This document shows, in pieces, positions 15,699 through 25,365 of a stretch of DNA of 64,000 bases. The notes under the pieces were generated by a model, which was not told the DNA's origin, made no database searches, and worked only from the letters and a program-made list of their open reading frames with translations. The translations under genes were made by a program, and so were the position numbers. This DNA comes from Bacillus benzoevorans. Its GTDB lineage: Bacteria; Bacillota; Bacilli; Bacillales; Cytobacillaceae. How positions within the stretch are numbered: the stretch's first letter is position 1; each line of letters opens with the position of its first letter. The stretch spans positions 1 to 64,000 of the forward strand of contig NZ_JACHGK010000015.1 of assembly GCF_014207535.1 (NCBI RefSeq). Direction: 5' to 3'.

Positions 15699-17456
15699 AT
15701 GATCATACAAATGGAAAATATAAATCAACAAAAACCGCTTTTATCCTTTGAGTTTGCCGATTCAAATGGTGAAATTCAACCGCTTACCTTCGTTAAACCG
15801 CTAAAAGTAATTACGGCCAATCGTATAGAAGAAGTATTGCCGTGCTTCCAAGCGATTCAGGATGCTCTTCATAATGGCTATTATGCTGCCGGATTTCTTT
15901 CCTATGAAAGTGCTCCGGCATTTGACTCTTCCTACAAGGTTAACACTGAAAAGACAATGCCATTACTATGGTTCGGTATTTTTTCAGAGCCTTTGAAAGA
16001 GCCGCTTAGCAGTAACGGAACCTATAAACTGGCACAATGGAGACCCTCTGTTAAACCTTCAGAGTATGATGCAGCCATTCAATCGATTAAGCACTCCATC
16101 GAATGCGGTGATACATACCAGACAAACTATACGATTCAGTTAACTTCTGACTTTCAGGGAGATGATGTTGCTTTTTTTGCAAGCTTGAAAAGAGCGCAGT
16201 CTTCCAATTATTGCGCCTATATTCATACAGGAGAACACCGTATTTTATCCGCATCACCGGAGCTATTTTTCCATCTGAAAGAAGGCAGGATTACCACACG
16301 GCCGATGAAAGGCACCGTAAAAAGAGGAAAGTCTTCGGCAGAAGATATAGCAAACGCGGATTGGCTTTATCATTCAGAAAAAAATCGTGCCGAAAACGTG
16401 ATGATTGTGGACTTGCTGCGAAATGATTTAAATGTTATTGCCAATCTAGGCACGGTACAGGTTCCAAAACTGTTTGAAGTCGAACATTACCCGACCGTCC
16501 ATCAAATGACGTCAACAATAACAGCTGAAGTACCTGCTGATATCTTACTTGCCGATTTGTTTAAAGCACTCTTTCCCTGCGGCTCGATCACGGGTGCACC
16601 AAAGATCAGCACAATGAATATCATCGCTGACTTGGAAACAGCTCCACGCGGCGTTTACTGCGGTGCCATAGGCTATATCACTCCGGATCAAGAAGCAGTC
16701 TTTAATGTTCCAATCCGAACAGTTGTGGTGGATCAAACAGGAAGGGCCGTATACGGGGTTGGCGGCGGGATCACATGGGATTCTACTGTCGAAGGGGAAT
16801 ATCATGAAATTCTGGCCAAAGCTAGTTTACTTGAAGAAGAGCGGCCGGAATTTCACTTGCTCGAAAGTATTCTATTAGAAAATGGAGAATTTCATCTGCT
16901 GGAAGAACATCTGAATCGTTTGCAGAGCTCAGCACAATATTTTGCTTTTCCCTTTCATTTAGAGGATATCAATCAGACTTTACAAAGTATCTCTAAACAA
17001 AATAAACAAGGAAAATTTAAAATTCGTTTCCTCTTGTCGCAAAAAGGGGAAATAGAAATTGATGCTCAGATGATTACACCACCGAAAGTACCCTTAAAGA
17101 TCATACTTGCCGATGAACCGTTAAATAAAGATAATCCTTTTTTGTATCACAAAACAACGAATCGGTCTATCTATTCCCACTTTCAAAAGAGCCACAAGGA
17201 TGTTTTTGATATCCTCCTCTGGAATGAAGACGGGGAATTGACTGAATTCACAAACGGAAATGTTGTCTTGGAGATCGATGGTGTTTTATGGACACCGCCC
17301 ATTAGCAGCGGCTTACTTGCCGGCACCTTTCGCGAAAGCCTAATCAAAGAAGGTACCATTCATGAAAAAAAGTTAACAACGGCTGATTTAAGTAAAAGTA
17401 CAAACATTTGGTTTATTAATAGTGTACGGAAATGGCTAAAGGTTCAACTTATATAA
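15699..17456 (+). CDS. pabB: Aminodeoxychorismate synthase component I fused to aminodeoxychorismate lyase
   Basis: 585 residues in two parts. Residues 1-380 are a chorismate-binding PabB domain (GDTYQTNYTIQL, ASPELFF, TRPMKGT, NRAENVMIVDLLRNDL, FPCGSITGAPK). From about 390 to the end is a class IV aminotransferase-fold domain of PabC type, where 4-amino-4-deoxychorismate is split to p-aminobenzoate and pyruvate. The fusion thus makes p-aminobenzoate for folate from chorismate with an external PabA amidotransferase, which is not in this window. The N-terminus is short for PabB. AAAGGA lies close to the ATG; a second Met 12 bases on is possible. Stands alone, followed by its own terminator. 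Confidence 0.9.
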   Translation: MIIQMENINQQKPLLSFEFADSNGEIQPLTFVKPLKVITANRIEEVLPCFQAIQDALHNGYYAAGFLSYESAPAFDSSYKVNTEKTMPLLWFGIFSEPLKEPLSSNGTYKLAQWRPSVKPSEYDAAIQSIKHSIECGDTYQTNYTIQLTSDFQGDDVAFFASLKRAQSSNYCAYIHTGEHRILSASPELFFHLKEGRITTRPMKGTVKRGKSSAEDIANADWLYHSEKNRAENVMIVDLLRNDLNVIANLGTVQVPKLFEVEHYPTVHQMTSTITAEVPADILLADLFKALFPCGSITGAPKISTMNIIADLETAPRGVYCGAIGYITPDQEAVFNVPIRTVVVDQTGRAVYGVGGGITWDSTVEGEYHEILAKASLLEEERPEFHLLESILLENGEFHLLEEHLNRLQSSAQYFAFPFHLEDINQTLQSISKQNKQGKFKIRFLLSQKGEIEIDAQMITPPKVPLKIILADEPLNKDNPFLYHKTTNRSIYSHFQKSHKDVFDILLWNEDGELTEFTNGNVVLEIDGVLWTPPISSGLLAGTFRESLIKEGTIHEKKLTTADLSKSTNIWFINSVRKWLKVQLI

Positions 17457-17483
17457 CAAAATAACTATTTCAATATAAAAAAA

Positions 17484-17519
17484 CCTCTTCACTTTAATAA
17501 AATGAAGAGGTTTTTTTTA
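17484..17519 (+). terminator. Terminator of the pabB-pabC fusion
   Basis: CCTCTTCA (17484-17491) and TGAAGAGG (17503-17510) followed by eight T; A-run on the left, so it may also serve the leftward DoxX gene. Confidence 0.9.
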
Positions 17520-17533
17520 TATGTTTTACTCCT

Positions 17534-18049
17534 TTATGCAGCAGAGTGTGTGTGACTATCTTTACCTTTATTCGTTACTTTACGAAGATATGGCATGACG
17601 TAACGGTCTAAACCAAATTTACCTGCATTGTATCCTGCTGTAATGATGAAGAATCCCATTAAAATATCAGTAGGATTATGTGATACAGTACCCGCCATTA
17701 AGAATGAGAAGTTCATCATCATTCCGAAGAAAGCTGCAGCAGTTGTTAAGCATCCTAAAATAAGTCCTAAACCAACTAAGAATTCGCCCCAAGGAACAAT
17801 TACATTAAACACACCTACATTTGGTAAGGCAAAGCTTTCTAAAAATTTTACATAACCGCCGAATACCATGCCTCCATCAGGACCCATAACCGGGTTTTTA
17901 ATGGCTCCACCGATGAATCCGCTTGCATCAAAAGCACCGCCAGTTATTTTGTGAAATCCGGCAGTTAGAAAGCCGTACCCTAAATATAATCGAATGATTG
18001 TAACAATTACTGCAGAAACTGTGTTTTCTCTCCACCATTTGTTAATCAT
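17534..18049 (-). CDS. DoxX family membrane protein
   Basis: 171 residues with four predicted membrane helices and the DoxX signatures RLYLGYGFLTAGFHKITGGAFDASGF and VFNVIVPWGEFLVGLGLILG. DoxX proteins are quinone-linked or oxidoreductase-associated membrane proteins; in mycobacteria one forms a complex linking thiol stress and superoxide dismutase. The start at 18049 follows GAAAGGAAG; the longer frame to 18094 has no site. C-terminal tail is His-rich (HTHSAA). A paralog of about the same length is at 58699, where it is under Fur-type control; this copy shows no such box. Confidence 0.82.
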   Translation of the reverse strand: MINKWWRENTVSAVIVTIIRLYLGYGFLTAGFHKITGGAFDASGFIGGAIKNPVMGPDGGMVFGGYVKFLESFALPNVGVFNVIVPWGEFLVGLGLILGCLTTAAAFFGMMMNFSFLMAGTVSHNPTDILMGFFIITAGYNAGKFGLDRYVMPYLRKVTNKGKDSHTHSAA

Positions 18050-18368
18050 AAGAATCTTCCTTTCGAAATATATTATAATAATTTCTACACTCATAGATTA
18101 ACACTCTCGAACCAATAAATCACCACTTCGAGATATCGTTCACACATTAGTAAAAAAGTTATGACTTTCTTTTGAACGTAGTCCAAAAATAACACATTAT
18201 ATTCGAACACAATTCCTTATTACTCAAACTTTATACATATTAGTCTATTTGTTAAAATAAATGACTGTGATTTTTGTCACTAATAAGTTATACTAAAATA
18301 TAACATACTTTATTAATAGTTCACATTTTCAAATATAATGCTTTTTCATTAGGATTTTTGAATAGCAG

Positions 18369-18500
18369 GGCTTAGGGGATCCGTGAAGCTTTGCTTCACT
18401 CTTGTGTTTGGCTGGGATTTGAACGTGGAACTTTTGTTTGTTTAGTTGGGGTTCTCCAAGCCCTTGATATATGGAAATGCTTGAAAAGCACACTTTTTTT
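18369..18500 (+). ncRNA. Structured RNA element of unknown class upstream of a small membrane-protein gene
   Basis: GGGCTTAGGGGATCC (18369-18383) can pair with GGTTCTCCAAGCCC (18451-18464), enclosing a perfect hairpin GTGAAGC-TTT-GCTTCAC (18384-18400). After it comes TGCTT-GAA-AAGCA (18478-18490), then CAC and seven T, a small terminator. An aptamer-like domain followed by a terminator 30 bases before a start codon looks like a regulated leader. I do not recognise a known riboswitch class. The remaining 18050-18368 is A/T-rich with nothing clear. Confidence 0.4.
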
Positions 18501-18529
18501 GTAAATGAAAACAAAGGGGATAGGATCAC

Positions 18530-18754
18530 ATGATTCGCATGACAGTTGCAGGTATTGGGGGATTTGTTCTTGTTTTTATTGAGGCCTATATCGTTATCAT
18601 GTTAAAAGGCTACGAAACGTTAGATTTTGGCGGCATTAGTCCTTTTGTGGGAGTTTGGTCGATGAACTTCTTCCTTCTATTTTCCATTTTTACTCAGATC
18701 AAGCCTTGGGTGAAAGAAAAAATGGAAACAGAGAAGAAGTTATCGGTAAAATGA
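18530..18754 (+). CDS. Small two-helix membrane protein, unknown function
   Basis: 74 residues; two hydrophobic segments (about 5-25 and 38-58) and a charged Lys/Glu tail. AAAGGGG lies 11 bases before the ATG. Preceded by the structured leader and followed by its own terminator, so a monocistronic unit. No family recognised. Confidence 0.65.
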   Translation: MIRMTVAGIGGFVLVFIEAYIVIMLKGYETLDFGGISPFVGVWSMNFFLLFSIFTQIKPWVKEKMETEKKLSVK

Positions 18755-18772
18755 GGCTAAGTGAATATGAAA

Positions 18773-18805
18773 GGGATGAAATCAATCGATTTCATCCCTT
18801 TTTTT
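18773..18805 (+). terminator. Intrinsic terminator
   Basis: GGGATGAAATC, AATC loop, GATTTCATCCC, then seven T. Confidence 0.93.
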
Positions 18806-18987
18806 ATGTTCCGCATCCTTCATTGTTTATGCGGAACATGAGAGGAAATGCACAAACCACTTTATTGAAATAGAATACGCACGTTGCAGCAAAATTACGC
18901 ATCCTAAAAATGGAATTAATTTGTGACAAAATATTGACAATTTTGTGAATTTTATGAATAATATAATTAACAAAGGAGGTTGTTACG

Positions 18988-19239
18988 ATGCATTCACGTT
19001 TGAAATTAGTCAAAGCTACGAAAAATATTGGCGGTTCCATCCTGATACTAGGGATTATCATCTTTCTTTATGGTTTCCTTGTAAGCGATTACAGCTCCAT
19101 AACAGGCATTGGAATCGGTACGGTCATGGGCGCTGTTTTTATTTTTATAATGGGGATGTTTTTCGCGGCAACTGAGGAAATGCTTGAAAATACAGCTAAA
19201 GGGACTCCAGTCCATTTCACACTCCATAGAATAAAATAA
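18988..19239 (+). CDS. Small two-helix membrane protein, unknown function
   Basis: 83 residues with two hydrophobic segments (about 14-33 and 40-60) separated by a short SDYSSITG turn, and a polar tail. AAAGGAGG is 9 bases upstream, an excellent site. It converges on the quinol oxidase operon and shares a terminator with it. No family recognised with confidence. Confidence 0.7.
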   Translation: MHSRLKLVKATKNIGGSILILGIIIFLYGFLVSDYSSITGIGIGTVMGAVFIFIMGMFFAATEEMLENTAKGTPVHFTLHRIK

Positions 19240-19266
19240 GGAGCGTCAGTAGACGCTCCTTATTTT
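19240..19266. terminator. Bidirectional terminator between the small membrane gene and qoxD
   Basis: GGAGCGTC, AGTA, GACGCTCC, then TTATTTT; A/T-rich on both sides. Confidence 0.88.
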
Positions 19267-19288
19267 CATACAGAAAATATATTATTTT

Positions 19289-19570
19289 TTACATATCCCA
19301 AAGGAAAATGAACAATGTACCAAAAACAGTAACTAAAGCTATGAACATCATAAAATATACTTTTCCGTAAATAAGCCACTTGTCATCTGTCTCACCAGCG
19401 TGCATAAACACCACAAACTGAAGCATTGCTTGGATGAAAGCCGTAATAAGTAGAATGGTCATCCCAGCAGCAAACGAAAAGTCTAGAAAATAAACGGCCA
19501 TGGCAACTGCTGTTAGGACAAGCGAAAAGACAAAGCCCATGATTTGTTTACGTGGAAATAATTCGCTCAT
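19289..19570 (-). CDS. qoxD: Cytochrome aa3 quinol oxidase subunit IV
   Basis: 93 residues with three membrane helices and the subunit IV block QAMLQFVVFMHAGE. Last gene of qoxABCD; its ATG is 2 bases after the qoxC stop. The longer open frame to 19639 lies inside qoxC and is not used. Confidence 0.93.
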   Translation of the reverse strand: MSELFPRKQIMGFVFSLVLTAVAMAVYFLDFSFAAGMTILLITAFIQAMLQFVVFMHAGETDDKWLIYGKVYFMMFIALVTVFGTLFIFLWDM

Positions 19571-19572
19571 TC

Positions 19573-20169
19573 TTACATCATTCCTTTCAAGTAGATGAAG
19601 CTGAAGATAAAGATCCAGACAACATCTAAGAAGTGCCAATAAAGAGAGAAAATAAACGATTTAGTAGCTGTTTCCGGAGTCAGCCCGCGTTTTTTCACCT
19701 GCAGGACAATCGCTGTGCCCCAGAATAAACCAAAAGTTACGTGCGCTCCATGTGTTCCTAAAGTTGTCATTAACATCGCTGTAAAGGCACTTGTTTGTAA
19801 TGTTGCTCCTTCATGAACATATGTTACAAACTCATCAATTTCAAAGCCTAAGAATCCTAAACCAAGAAGGAGAGTGATGACAAAGAATGTAATCATCGCC
19901 TTTTTGTTACCGATACGCATGGCATGAATACCCAAACCAATGACAAAACTACTTGTTAAAAGCAAAATTGTTTCAATCAGGACTGGAGTAATTTCAAAAA
20001 TCTCAGCTCCAGAGGGACCGCCGCCAGTACGATGTTCTAATGTAAAATAAGATGTAAATAGTGTGGCAAACAGCATAATTTCAGCCGCAAGGAAAACCCA
20101 GAAACCAAAAATATTTAAACGGCCTTGCTCACTTTGATATTCAAGAGGCTGCGCATGATTCATGTTCAT
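19573..20169 (-). CDS. qoxC: Cytochrome aa3 quinol oxidase subunit III
   Basis: 198 residues, five predicted helices, heme-copper oxidase subunit III family (GFWVFLAAEIMLFATLF, TLGTHGAHVTFGLFWG, YWHFLDVVWIFIFSFIYL). The ATG overlaps the qoxB stop by one base (TAATG), with GAGGTG upstream, so translation is coupled. Confidence 0.95.
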   Translation of the reverse strand: MNMNHAQPLEYQSEQGRLNIFGFWVFLAAEIMLFATLFTSYFTLEHRTGGGPSGAEIFEITPVLIETILLLTSSFVIGLGIHAMRIGNKKAMITFFVITLLLGLGFLGFEIDEFVTYVHEGATLQTSAFTAMLMTTLGTHGAHVTFGLFWGTAIVLQVKKRGLTPETATKSFIFSLYWHFLDVVWIFIFSFIYLKGMM

Positions 20170-22115
20170 TAGTTAGCACCTCGCAGTTTTGTTTCAGTTT
20201 CTTCAATTTCTTTGACAGAAATATGACGTCCATGATCTTTTTCAAATGAACGGAAAGCCAGACAAGCGAATATCGCTAATGTCGCAATAATCAGTAAAGG
20301 CCATATAGCGAATACAAATGAGAATCCCCATACAAAGAAGATAGCACCTAAGATAAATGGCATTCCGCTATTATTTGGCATATGAATTTCTGCAAGTTTT
20401 TCCGGGAATAGGTTATGCCCATTTTTCTTCGCATCCCAAAATGCTTGTTCTGAAGCTACATGCGGCTGTACAGCAAAGTTATATTCTGGAACAGGCGTAT
20501 GTGTTGCCCATTCAAGTGAACGTGCATCCCATGGATCTGAACCAATATTTCTTGGCGCATAGCGGACACTGTAATAAACGTTATATACAATTAACAGGAA
20601 GGCAACAGTCATGACACCTGCACCTGCAAATGACAGCATATTTAATGGACCATAGCCGGTTACTTCAGAGTATGTGTACATACGGCGCGCCTGACCGTCT
20701 AAACCAGTGATATACATTGGGAAAAACGCAAGCACAAAGCCGATTGAAAGAAGCCAGAATGTCCATTTTCCGATTCTCTCGTTTAACATAAAGCCAAACA
20801 TTTTTGGCCAGTAGAATGTTAAACCAGCTAACATCGCGAACACTACCCCAGGAATAATGGTGTTATGGAAGTGGGCGACTAAGAACATTGTATTGTGATA
20901 TTGATAGTCAGCAGCTGACATCGCAAGCATGACACCCGTCATACCGCCAATGGTAAACAACGGGATAAAACCAATTGAATAAAGCATTGGAACAGTAAAA
21001 CGAATCTTCCCTTTCCACATCGTGAATAACCAGTTGAATATCTTAACCCCGGTTGGAACCGCGATTGCCATTGTTGTAATGGAAAAGAAACTGTTTGATG
21101 CAGCCCCTTGCCCCATCGTAAAGAAGTGGTGGGCCCACACAATACAGGATAATCCTGAAATAATAACCATTGATGCAACCATTGATTTATAACCATAAAG
21201 GTTACGGCCTGAGAAGGTAGAAATAACTTCACTATAGATACCGAAAGCAGGCAGGATTAAGATATATACCTCAGGGTGTCCCCATACCCAGAAAAGATTT
21301 GCCCAAAGCATATCCATACCGCCATTTGTTGTTGTAAAGAAATGAGTCCCGAATAAACGGTCCATCGCTCCCATGGCTAACGCTACTGTAATTACCGGGA
21401 AAACTGTAACGATGATAAGGTTTGAAACTAAAGTAGACCATGTAAACATCGGCATTTTCATTAATGTCATGCCAGGTGCTCTCATTTTAAAAATGGTCGT
21501 CAGCATATTAATCCCGGTCATTAATGAACCAAGCCCGGATATCTGAATAGCTAACATATAATAGTTTGTTCCAACAGATGTACTAAAGTCATTTCCTGCA
21601 AGCGGAAAGTATGAAGTCCAGCCTGCATCTGGCGAGCCGCCGACAACAAAGGAAATATTAAATAACATAGCCCCAAAGAAGAATAGCCAAAAGCTGATGG
21701 CATTCAGTCTTGGGAACGCTACGTCACGTGCCCCAATTTGCAGCGGTACAAGATAGTTCATAAAGGAAAATATGAAAGGCATTGCCATAAACATAATCAT
21801 GACAACCCCATGTGTTGTAAATATTTCATTATAGTGCTGTGCATCGAGCAGCTTACTATCAGGTGTTGCAAGCTGAGCACGCATCATCACTGCATCCACG
21901 CCACCGCGGAAAAGCATTAATAAAGCAGACAGTAAATACATAATTCCAATACGCTTATGGTCAGTTGTGGTTAACCATTCACGCCATAAATATCCCCATT
22001 TTTTAAAATAGGTTAAGCCTGCTATGACAGCAATAACAACCAGACCAATAGCTACCATAGATGCATAGATTGCTGGACTTGGATGTGGTACAGCAAAACG
22101 TTCAAAGAATTCCAT
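20169..22115 (-). CDS. qoxB: Cytochrome aa3 quinol oxidase subunit I
   Basis: 648 residues, the catalytic heme-copper subunit. Visible ligands: low-spin heme His in FTTHGVVMI; CuB and Tyr cross-link site WGHPEVYILILP; CuB histidines in VWAHHFF; heme a3 and low-spin heme His in VAHFHNTIIPGV. More than twelve helices. It reduces oxygen to water and pumps protons with electrons from menaquinol. Confidence 0.97.
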   Translation of the reverse strand: MEFFERFAVPHPSPAIYASMVAIGLVVIAVIAGLTYFKKWGYLWREWLTTTDHKRIGIMYLLSALLMLFRGGVDAVMMRAQLATPDSKLLDAQHYNEIFTTHGVVMIMFMAMPFIFSFMNYLVPLQIGARDVAFPRLNAISFWLFFFGAMLFNISFVVGGSPDAGWTSYFPLAGNDFSTSVGTNYYMLAIQISGLGSLMTGINMLTTIFKMRAPGMTLMKMPMFTWSTLVSNLIIVTVFPVITVALAMGAMDRLFGTHFFTTTNGGMDMLWANLFWVWGHPEVYILILPAFGIYSEVISTFSGRNLYGYKSMVASMVIISGLSCIVWAHHFFTMGQGAASNSFFSITTMAIAVPTGVKIFNWLFTMWKGKIRFTVPMLYSIGFIPLFTIGGMTGVMLAMSAADYQYHNTMFLVAHFHNTIIPGVVFAMLAGLTFYWPKMFGFMLNERIGKWTFWLLSIGFVLAFFPMYITGLDGQARRMYTYSEVTGYGPLNMLSFAGAGVMTVAFLLIVYNVYYSVRYAPRNIGSDPWDARSLEWATHTPVPEYNFAVQPHVASEQAFWDAKKNGHNLFPEKLAEIHMPNNSGMPFILGAIFFVWGFSFVFAIWPLLIIATLAIFACLAFRSFEKDHGRHISVKEIEETETKLRGAN

Positions 22116-22201
22116 CCGTTTGTAACTCCTTTCAAGAAGTATAATTTTCGTCCTATTAAACTAGCAATTTCACGTTAATCGTCTCTAAATCAAATATTCT
22201 T

Positions 22202-23110
22202 TTATTCTTTGTGTTCCACGTGGTTCTGCACGTTTTCTTTTACAGTGTCAGTTTCACAATCCTCTGCTGCTTCAGAAGGCTTATGATTATGTTCAGGCGG
22301 AAGACTAAATGCTAAATGAGTACCAGTGAACGTCATTTGACCAAGGTGTCCAGGCTTTAATAACTCATCAAACTTTTCTTTAGTAAGCGGTTCAGCTGTT
22401 TCTTTTACTTCTTTTACCCAATCATCAAAATCTGCTTGTGACATCGCAGTAACGTTAAATGCATTTTCCGCAAATCCTTTACCGCTGAAGTTTGCATTAC
22501 GCCCCATATATTCGCCTGGTTCGTCAGCTGCAAGATGTAATGTTGTGACCATGTCAGACATGGCATATTTTTGTCCGCCTAGCTGTGGAACCCAGAAGCT
22601 AGTGATTGGACCATATGAATAAAGTCTAAATTCAAGTGCTCTGTCTGTCGGAATATATAAATAGTTAACAGTTTCAATATCCTCCTCAGGATAACTGAAA
22701 TGCCATTTCCAGTTGGACGATGATGCATAAACCACTAATGGCTCTTGATCTTCGTAACCCTTCGGAGTTGCCTCTACAATATAGTTACTTTGTACAGATA
22801 CAAATGAGAAATATGCAACGATGATTACAGGAATCCCCACGCAAATTAATTCAACCCACTTGTTGCCCTCAATATGCGGCGGTTCATAATCAGGATCTTG
22901 ATTTGAAGCTCGATACTTAATTAATACAAAAACTAAAATTGCAAAGACTATTACGACAATAACTGACATAATTCCTATTGAAATCATGATATCATTGGCT
23001 TGTCGTTCTGCCATCGGTCCTTTAGGGTCTAAAACCATTAGAGGTTCACACCCTGTTAGCACTGTGACAATGGTTAAAACAAGCGATAATAATGCCCATT
23101 TAAGTTTCAT
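22202..23110 (-). CDS. qoxA: Cytochrome aa3 quinol oxidase subunit II
   Basis: 302 residues. Lipoprotein signal (LTGC, Cys21), two membrane helices, then an extracellular cupredoxin-like domain. The CuA cysteine pair of cytochrome c oxidases is absent, which marks a quinol oxidase. The C-terminal tail is rich in His, Glu and Lys (PPEHNHKPSEA). First gene of qoxABCD. Confidence 0.95.
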   Translation of the reverse strand: MKLKWALLSLVLTIVTVLTGCEPLMVLDPKGPMAERQANDIMISIGIMSVIVVIVFAILVFVLIKYRASNQDPDYEPPHIEGNKWVELICVGIPVIIVAYFSFVSVQSNYIVEATPKGYEDQEPLVVYASSSNWKWHFSYPEEDIETVNYLYIPTDRALEFRLYSYGPITSFWVPQLGGQKYAMSDMVTTLHLAADEPGEYMGRNANFSGKGFAENAFNVTAMSQADFDDWVKEVKETAEPLTKEKFDELLKPGHLGQMTFTGTHLAFSLPPEHNHKPSEAAEDCETDTVKENVQNHVEHKE

Positions 23111-23556
23111 ACTTGTACCCCTTTCCTTTTAACATTTATGATTTTTATTTCTTGTTTTGTTAACAATTTGTTCACAATTTGTTCGCGACTTCACAAACTA
23201 ATCAAATGAAAGGTTTATTGGAGACCCGACAGAGCTCTCTAATAGCTCTCAGTTGAACAAATTTACTTTTCTTTGATGTTATTAATTATAATCACTATTA
23301 CAACGATAGTAACATATCTTTTGTGAATGATTTGTGACAAATTTAGAAAGGAATTATTTTACAGATATATTATTACATCTATGTACTAATGGAGTTCATT
23401 TCCCTTAAATCAGCTTTTTTCATTTTTATACAGAGAGAGACAACGCTTTCAAGACATAATAGGGCTTTACAAAAGTTGTGAACTGATGTAAATTCTATTA
23501 ATCATATATTCAAATAATCAAATATACAAATATCACAAGAAAAGAAGGTTGCAGGA
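23111..23556. other. Divergent intergenic region between qoxA and the SulP gene
   Basis: No gene. Holds a 6-bp hairpin AGAGCT-N7-AGCTCT (23231-23249), the palindrome TTGTTAACAA and several TTGTGAA or TTCACAA words near 23158-23200 and 23320, the half-site of the redox repressor Rex. None forms a full Rex consensus, so this is only suggestive. Confidence 0.4.
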
Positions 23557-25317
23557 ATGAAAGGAAAATTCTTTCCCGATGAAAGATTTCGGGGATACAG
23601 CTGGAAAGGGCTGCAGAAAGACTTAATTTCAGGGATTATTGTTGGGATTATCGCGATTCCATTAGGAATGGCCTTTGCCATTGCATCTGGCGTTAAACCG
23701 GAATACGGGATCTATACAACGATTATCGCTGGGATATTCATTTCATTATTTGGCGGATCAAAGTTTCAAATTGGCGGTCCTACTGGCGCATTCATTCCGA
23801 TTCTTTTTGGAATTGTCATGTCTTATGGCTATGAAAATCTTCTTGTGGCCGGTTTTATGGCAGGGATTATTTTAGTATTAATGGGGGTCTTTAAGCTTGG
23901 TTCACTCATTAAATATATTCCCCGTCCTGTTACAATTGGCTTTACAACAGGGATTGCCATTACCATCTTCACCGGCCAGATTACGAATTTCCTAGGACTG
24001 ACCGGGGTTGAAAATAAAGAAAGCTTTATTAGCAAAATGGCTGAGATTTTCCGCCATTTGTACACTATTAATATGTACAGTGTCATAACGGCGGTTATTT
24101 GTTTAGTTATTATTCTAGTAACCACTAAACTGCTGCCAAAGGTTCCTGGTTCACTGCTGGGATTGATTGTATCAACTGTTATTGCCGCTTCATTCTTCCC
24201 GGGCGAGGTTGCGACAATTGGTTCAGCATACGGTGAAATTCCTAATTCACTGCCAAAGCTGTCATTCCCAGATATTGATTTAGCCACAATGAAGAACTTG
24301 ATTGGACCGGCATTTGTGATTGCCCTTCTCGGCGGAATTGAATCACTGCTTTCCGCAGTGGTTGCTGACGGAATGACAAATAGCCGCCACAACAGTAATA
24401 AGGAACTAATCGGACAAGGGATTGCCAACATCGTTACTCCGCTATTTGGCGGAATTCCTGCCACCGGAGCGATTGCTAGAACAGCTACAAATATTAAAAG
24501 CGGTGCCGTTTCACCTATATCAGGTGTGATTCACGGAATAGCAGTCCTGCTCGTTCTCATGATTTTTGCACCATTCGCATCCCATATTCCGTTGGCAAGC
24601 CTGGCACCTGTATTAATGATCGTGGCTTGGAATATGAGTGAAAGACATGTTTTTTCCTATATTTTAATAACAAGAACATCAGATTCAGTCGTATTAGTTG
24701 TTACATTCTTACTGACTGTATTCGTTGATTTAACAACAGCTGTAGAAGTTGGGCTGCTGCTTGCTGTCCTCCTATTTACAAAACGTATGATCGATGTGCA
24801 GGTGATTGCCAAGGCATTGCCTAATGTAACAAGCAAAAAGGTAGAGACGCAAATAGTCCAAGAAGGACATGATTGTCCGCAAATTACGATATATAATGTG
24901 GAAGGTCCTTTGTTTTTTGGCGTAGCGCAGAACTTTCAGCAGACGATTTTAGCCTCTATCAAACATAAGCCAAAAGTACTGCTCTTACGAATGAGTCGTG
25001 TTCCTTTTATCGACGTAACCGGGGAATCCCATCTGTCCAGTATCGTGAGGGATTTTTCAAAGCATGGGACTGTATTAATTTCCGGTCTGAATAGTCAGCC
25101 TAAAGAAATATTAAAGAAAACAGGTTTATACGATATAATTGGTGAAGAGCACTTTTATGAGCATACAGGAGATGCACTGAAAGACGCCCTTGCGAGAATC
25201 GAACAAACAAAATGTATTGGATGCAGTCACTTTGCTTTTCGTGAATGTTCAGCTTATTCTCAAGATAGCGGAATAGTGCCGGAAAAGAAACAGGTTTTTA
25301 CTGTAGTTAGTCATTAA
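23557..25317 (+). CDS. SulP family anion transporter with STAS domain
   Basis: 586 residues: about 11-12 membrane helices (1-410) with SulP motifs (PLGMAFAIASGVKPEYGIYTT cut at GGPTGAFIP), then a cytosolic STAS domain (about 440-550). The tail carries CIGCSHFAFREC, a possible metal-binding cysteine cluster not usual in the family. Substrate may be sulfate, bicarbonate or another anion; the sequence does not decide. The adjacent ArsR gene, 48 bases downstream, probably regulates it. Confidence 0.88.
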   Translation: MKGKFFPDERFRGYSWKGLQKDLISGIIVGIIAIPLGMAFAIASGVKPEYGIYTTIIAGIFISLFGGSKFQIGGPTGAFIPILFGIVMSYGYENLLVAGFMAGIILVLMGVFKLGSLIKYIPRPVTIGFTTGIAITIFTGQITNFLGLTGVENKESFISKMAEIFRHLYTINMYSVITAVICLVIILVTTKLLPKVPGSLLGLIVSTVIAASFFPGEVATIGSAYGEIPNSLPKLSFPDIDLATMKNLIGPAFVIALLGGIESLLSAVVADGMTNSRHNSNKELIGQGIANIVTPLFGGIPATGAIARTATNIKSGAVSPISGVIHGIAVLLVLMIFAPFASHIPLASLAPVLMIVAWNMSERHVFSYILITRTSDSVVLVVTFLLTVFVDLTTAVEVGLLLAVLLFTKRMIDVQVIAKALPNVTSKKVETQIVQEGHDCPQITIYNVEGPLFFGVAQNFQQTILASIKHKPKVLLLRMSRVPFIDVTGESHLSSIVRDFSKHGTVLISGLNSQPKEILKKTGLYDIIGEEHFYEHTGDALKDALARIEQTKCIGCSHFAFRECSAYSQDSGIVPEKKQVFTVVSH

Positions 25318-25365
25318 AGGACGTTACACTAATGAATAGCGTCCTCTCTATAAGGAGCTGGAGCA

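Noticed and set aside
18369..18464. tRNA gene on the minus strand
   Set aside because: GTTCAAATCCCAGC looks like a T-loop and the ends can pair, but the T-stem, D-arm and anticodon arm do not form and the length is wrong.
23158..23340. Rex operator upstream of qoxA
   Set aside because: Only half-sites (TTGTGAA, TTCACAA) are found; no dyad with proper spacing.
23829..24464. 211-codon open frame antisense to the SulP transporter
   Set aside because: Antisense shadow of a membrane-protein gene; no start signal and no family resemblance.
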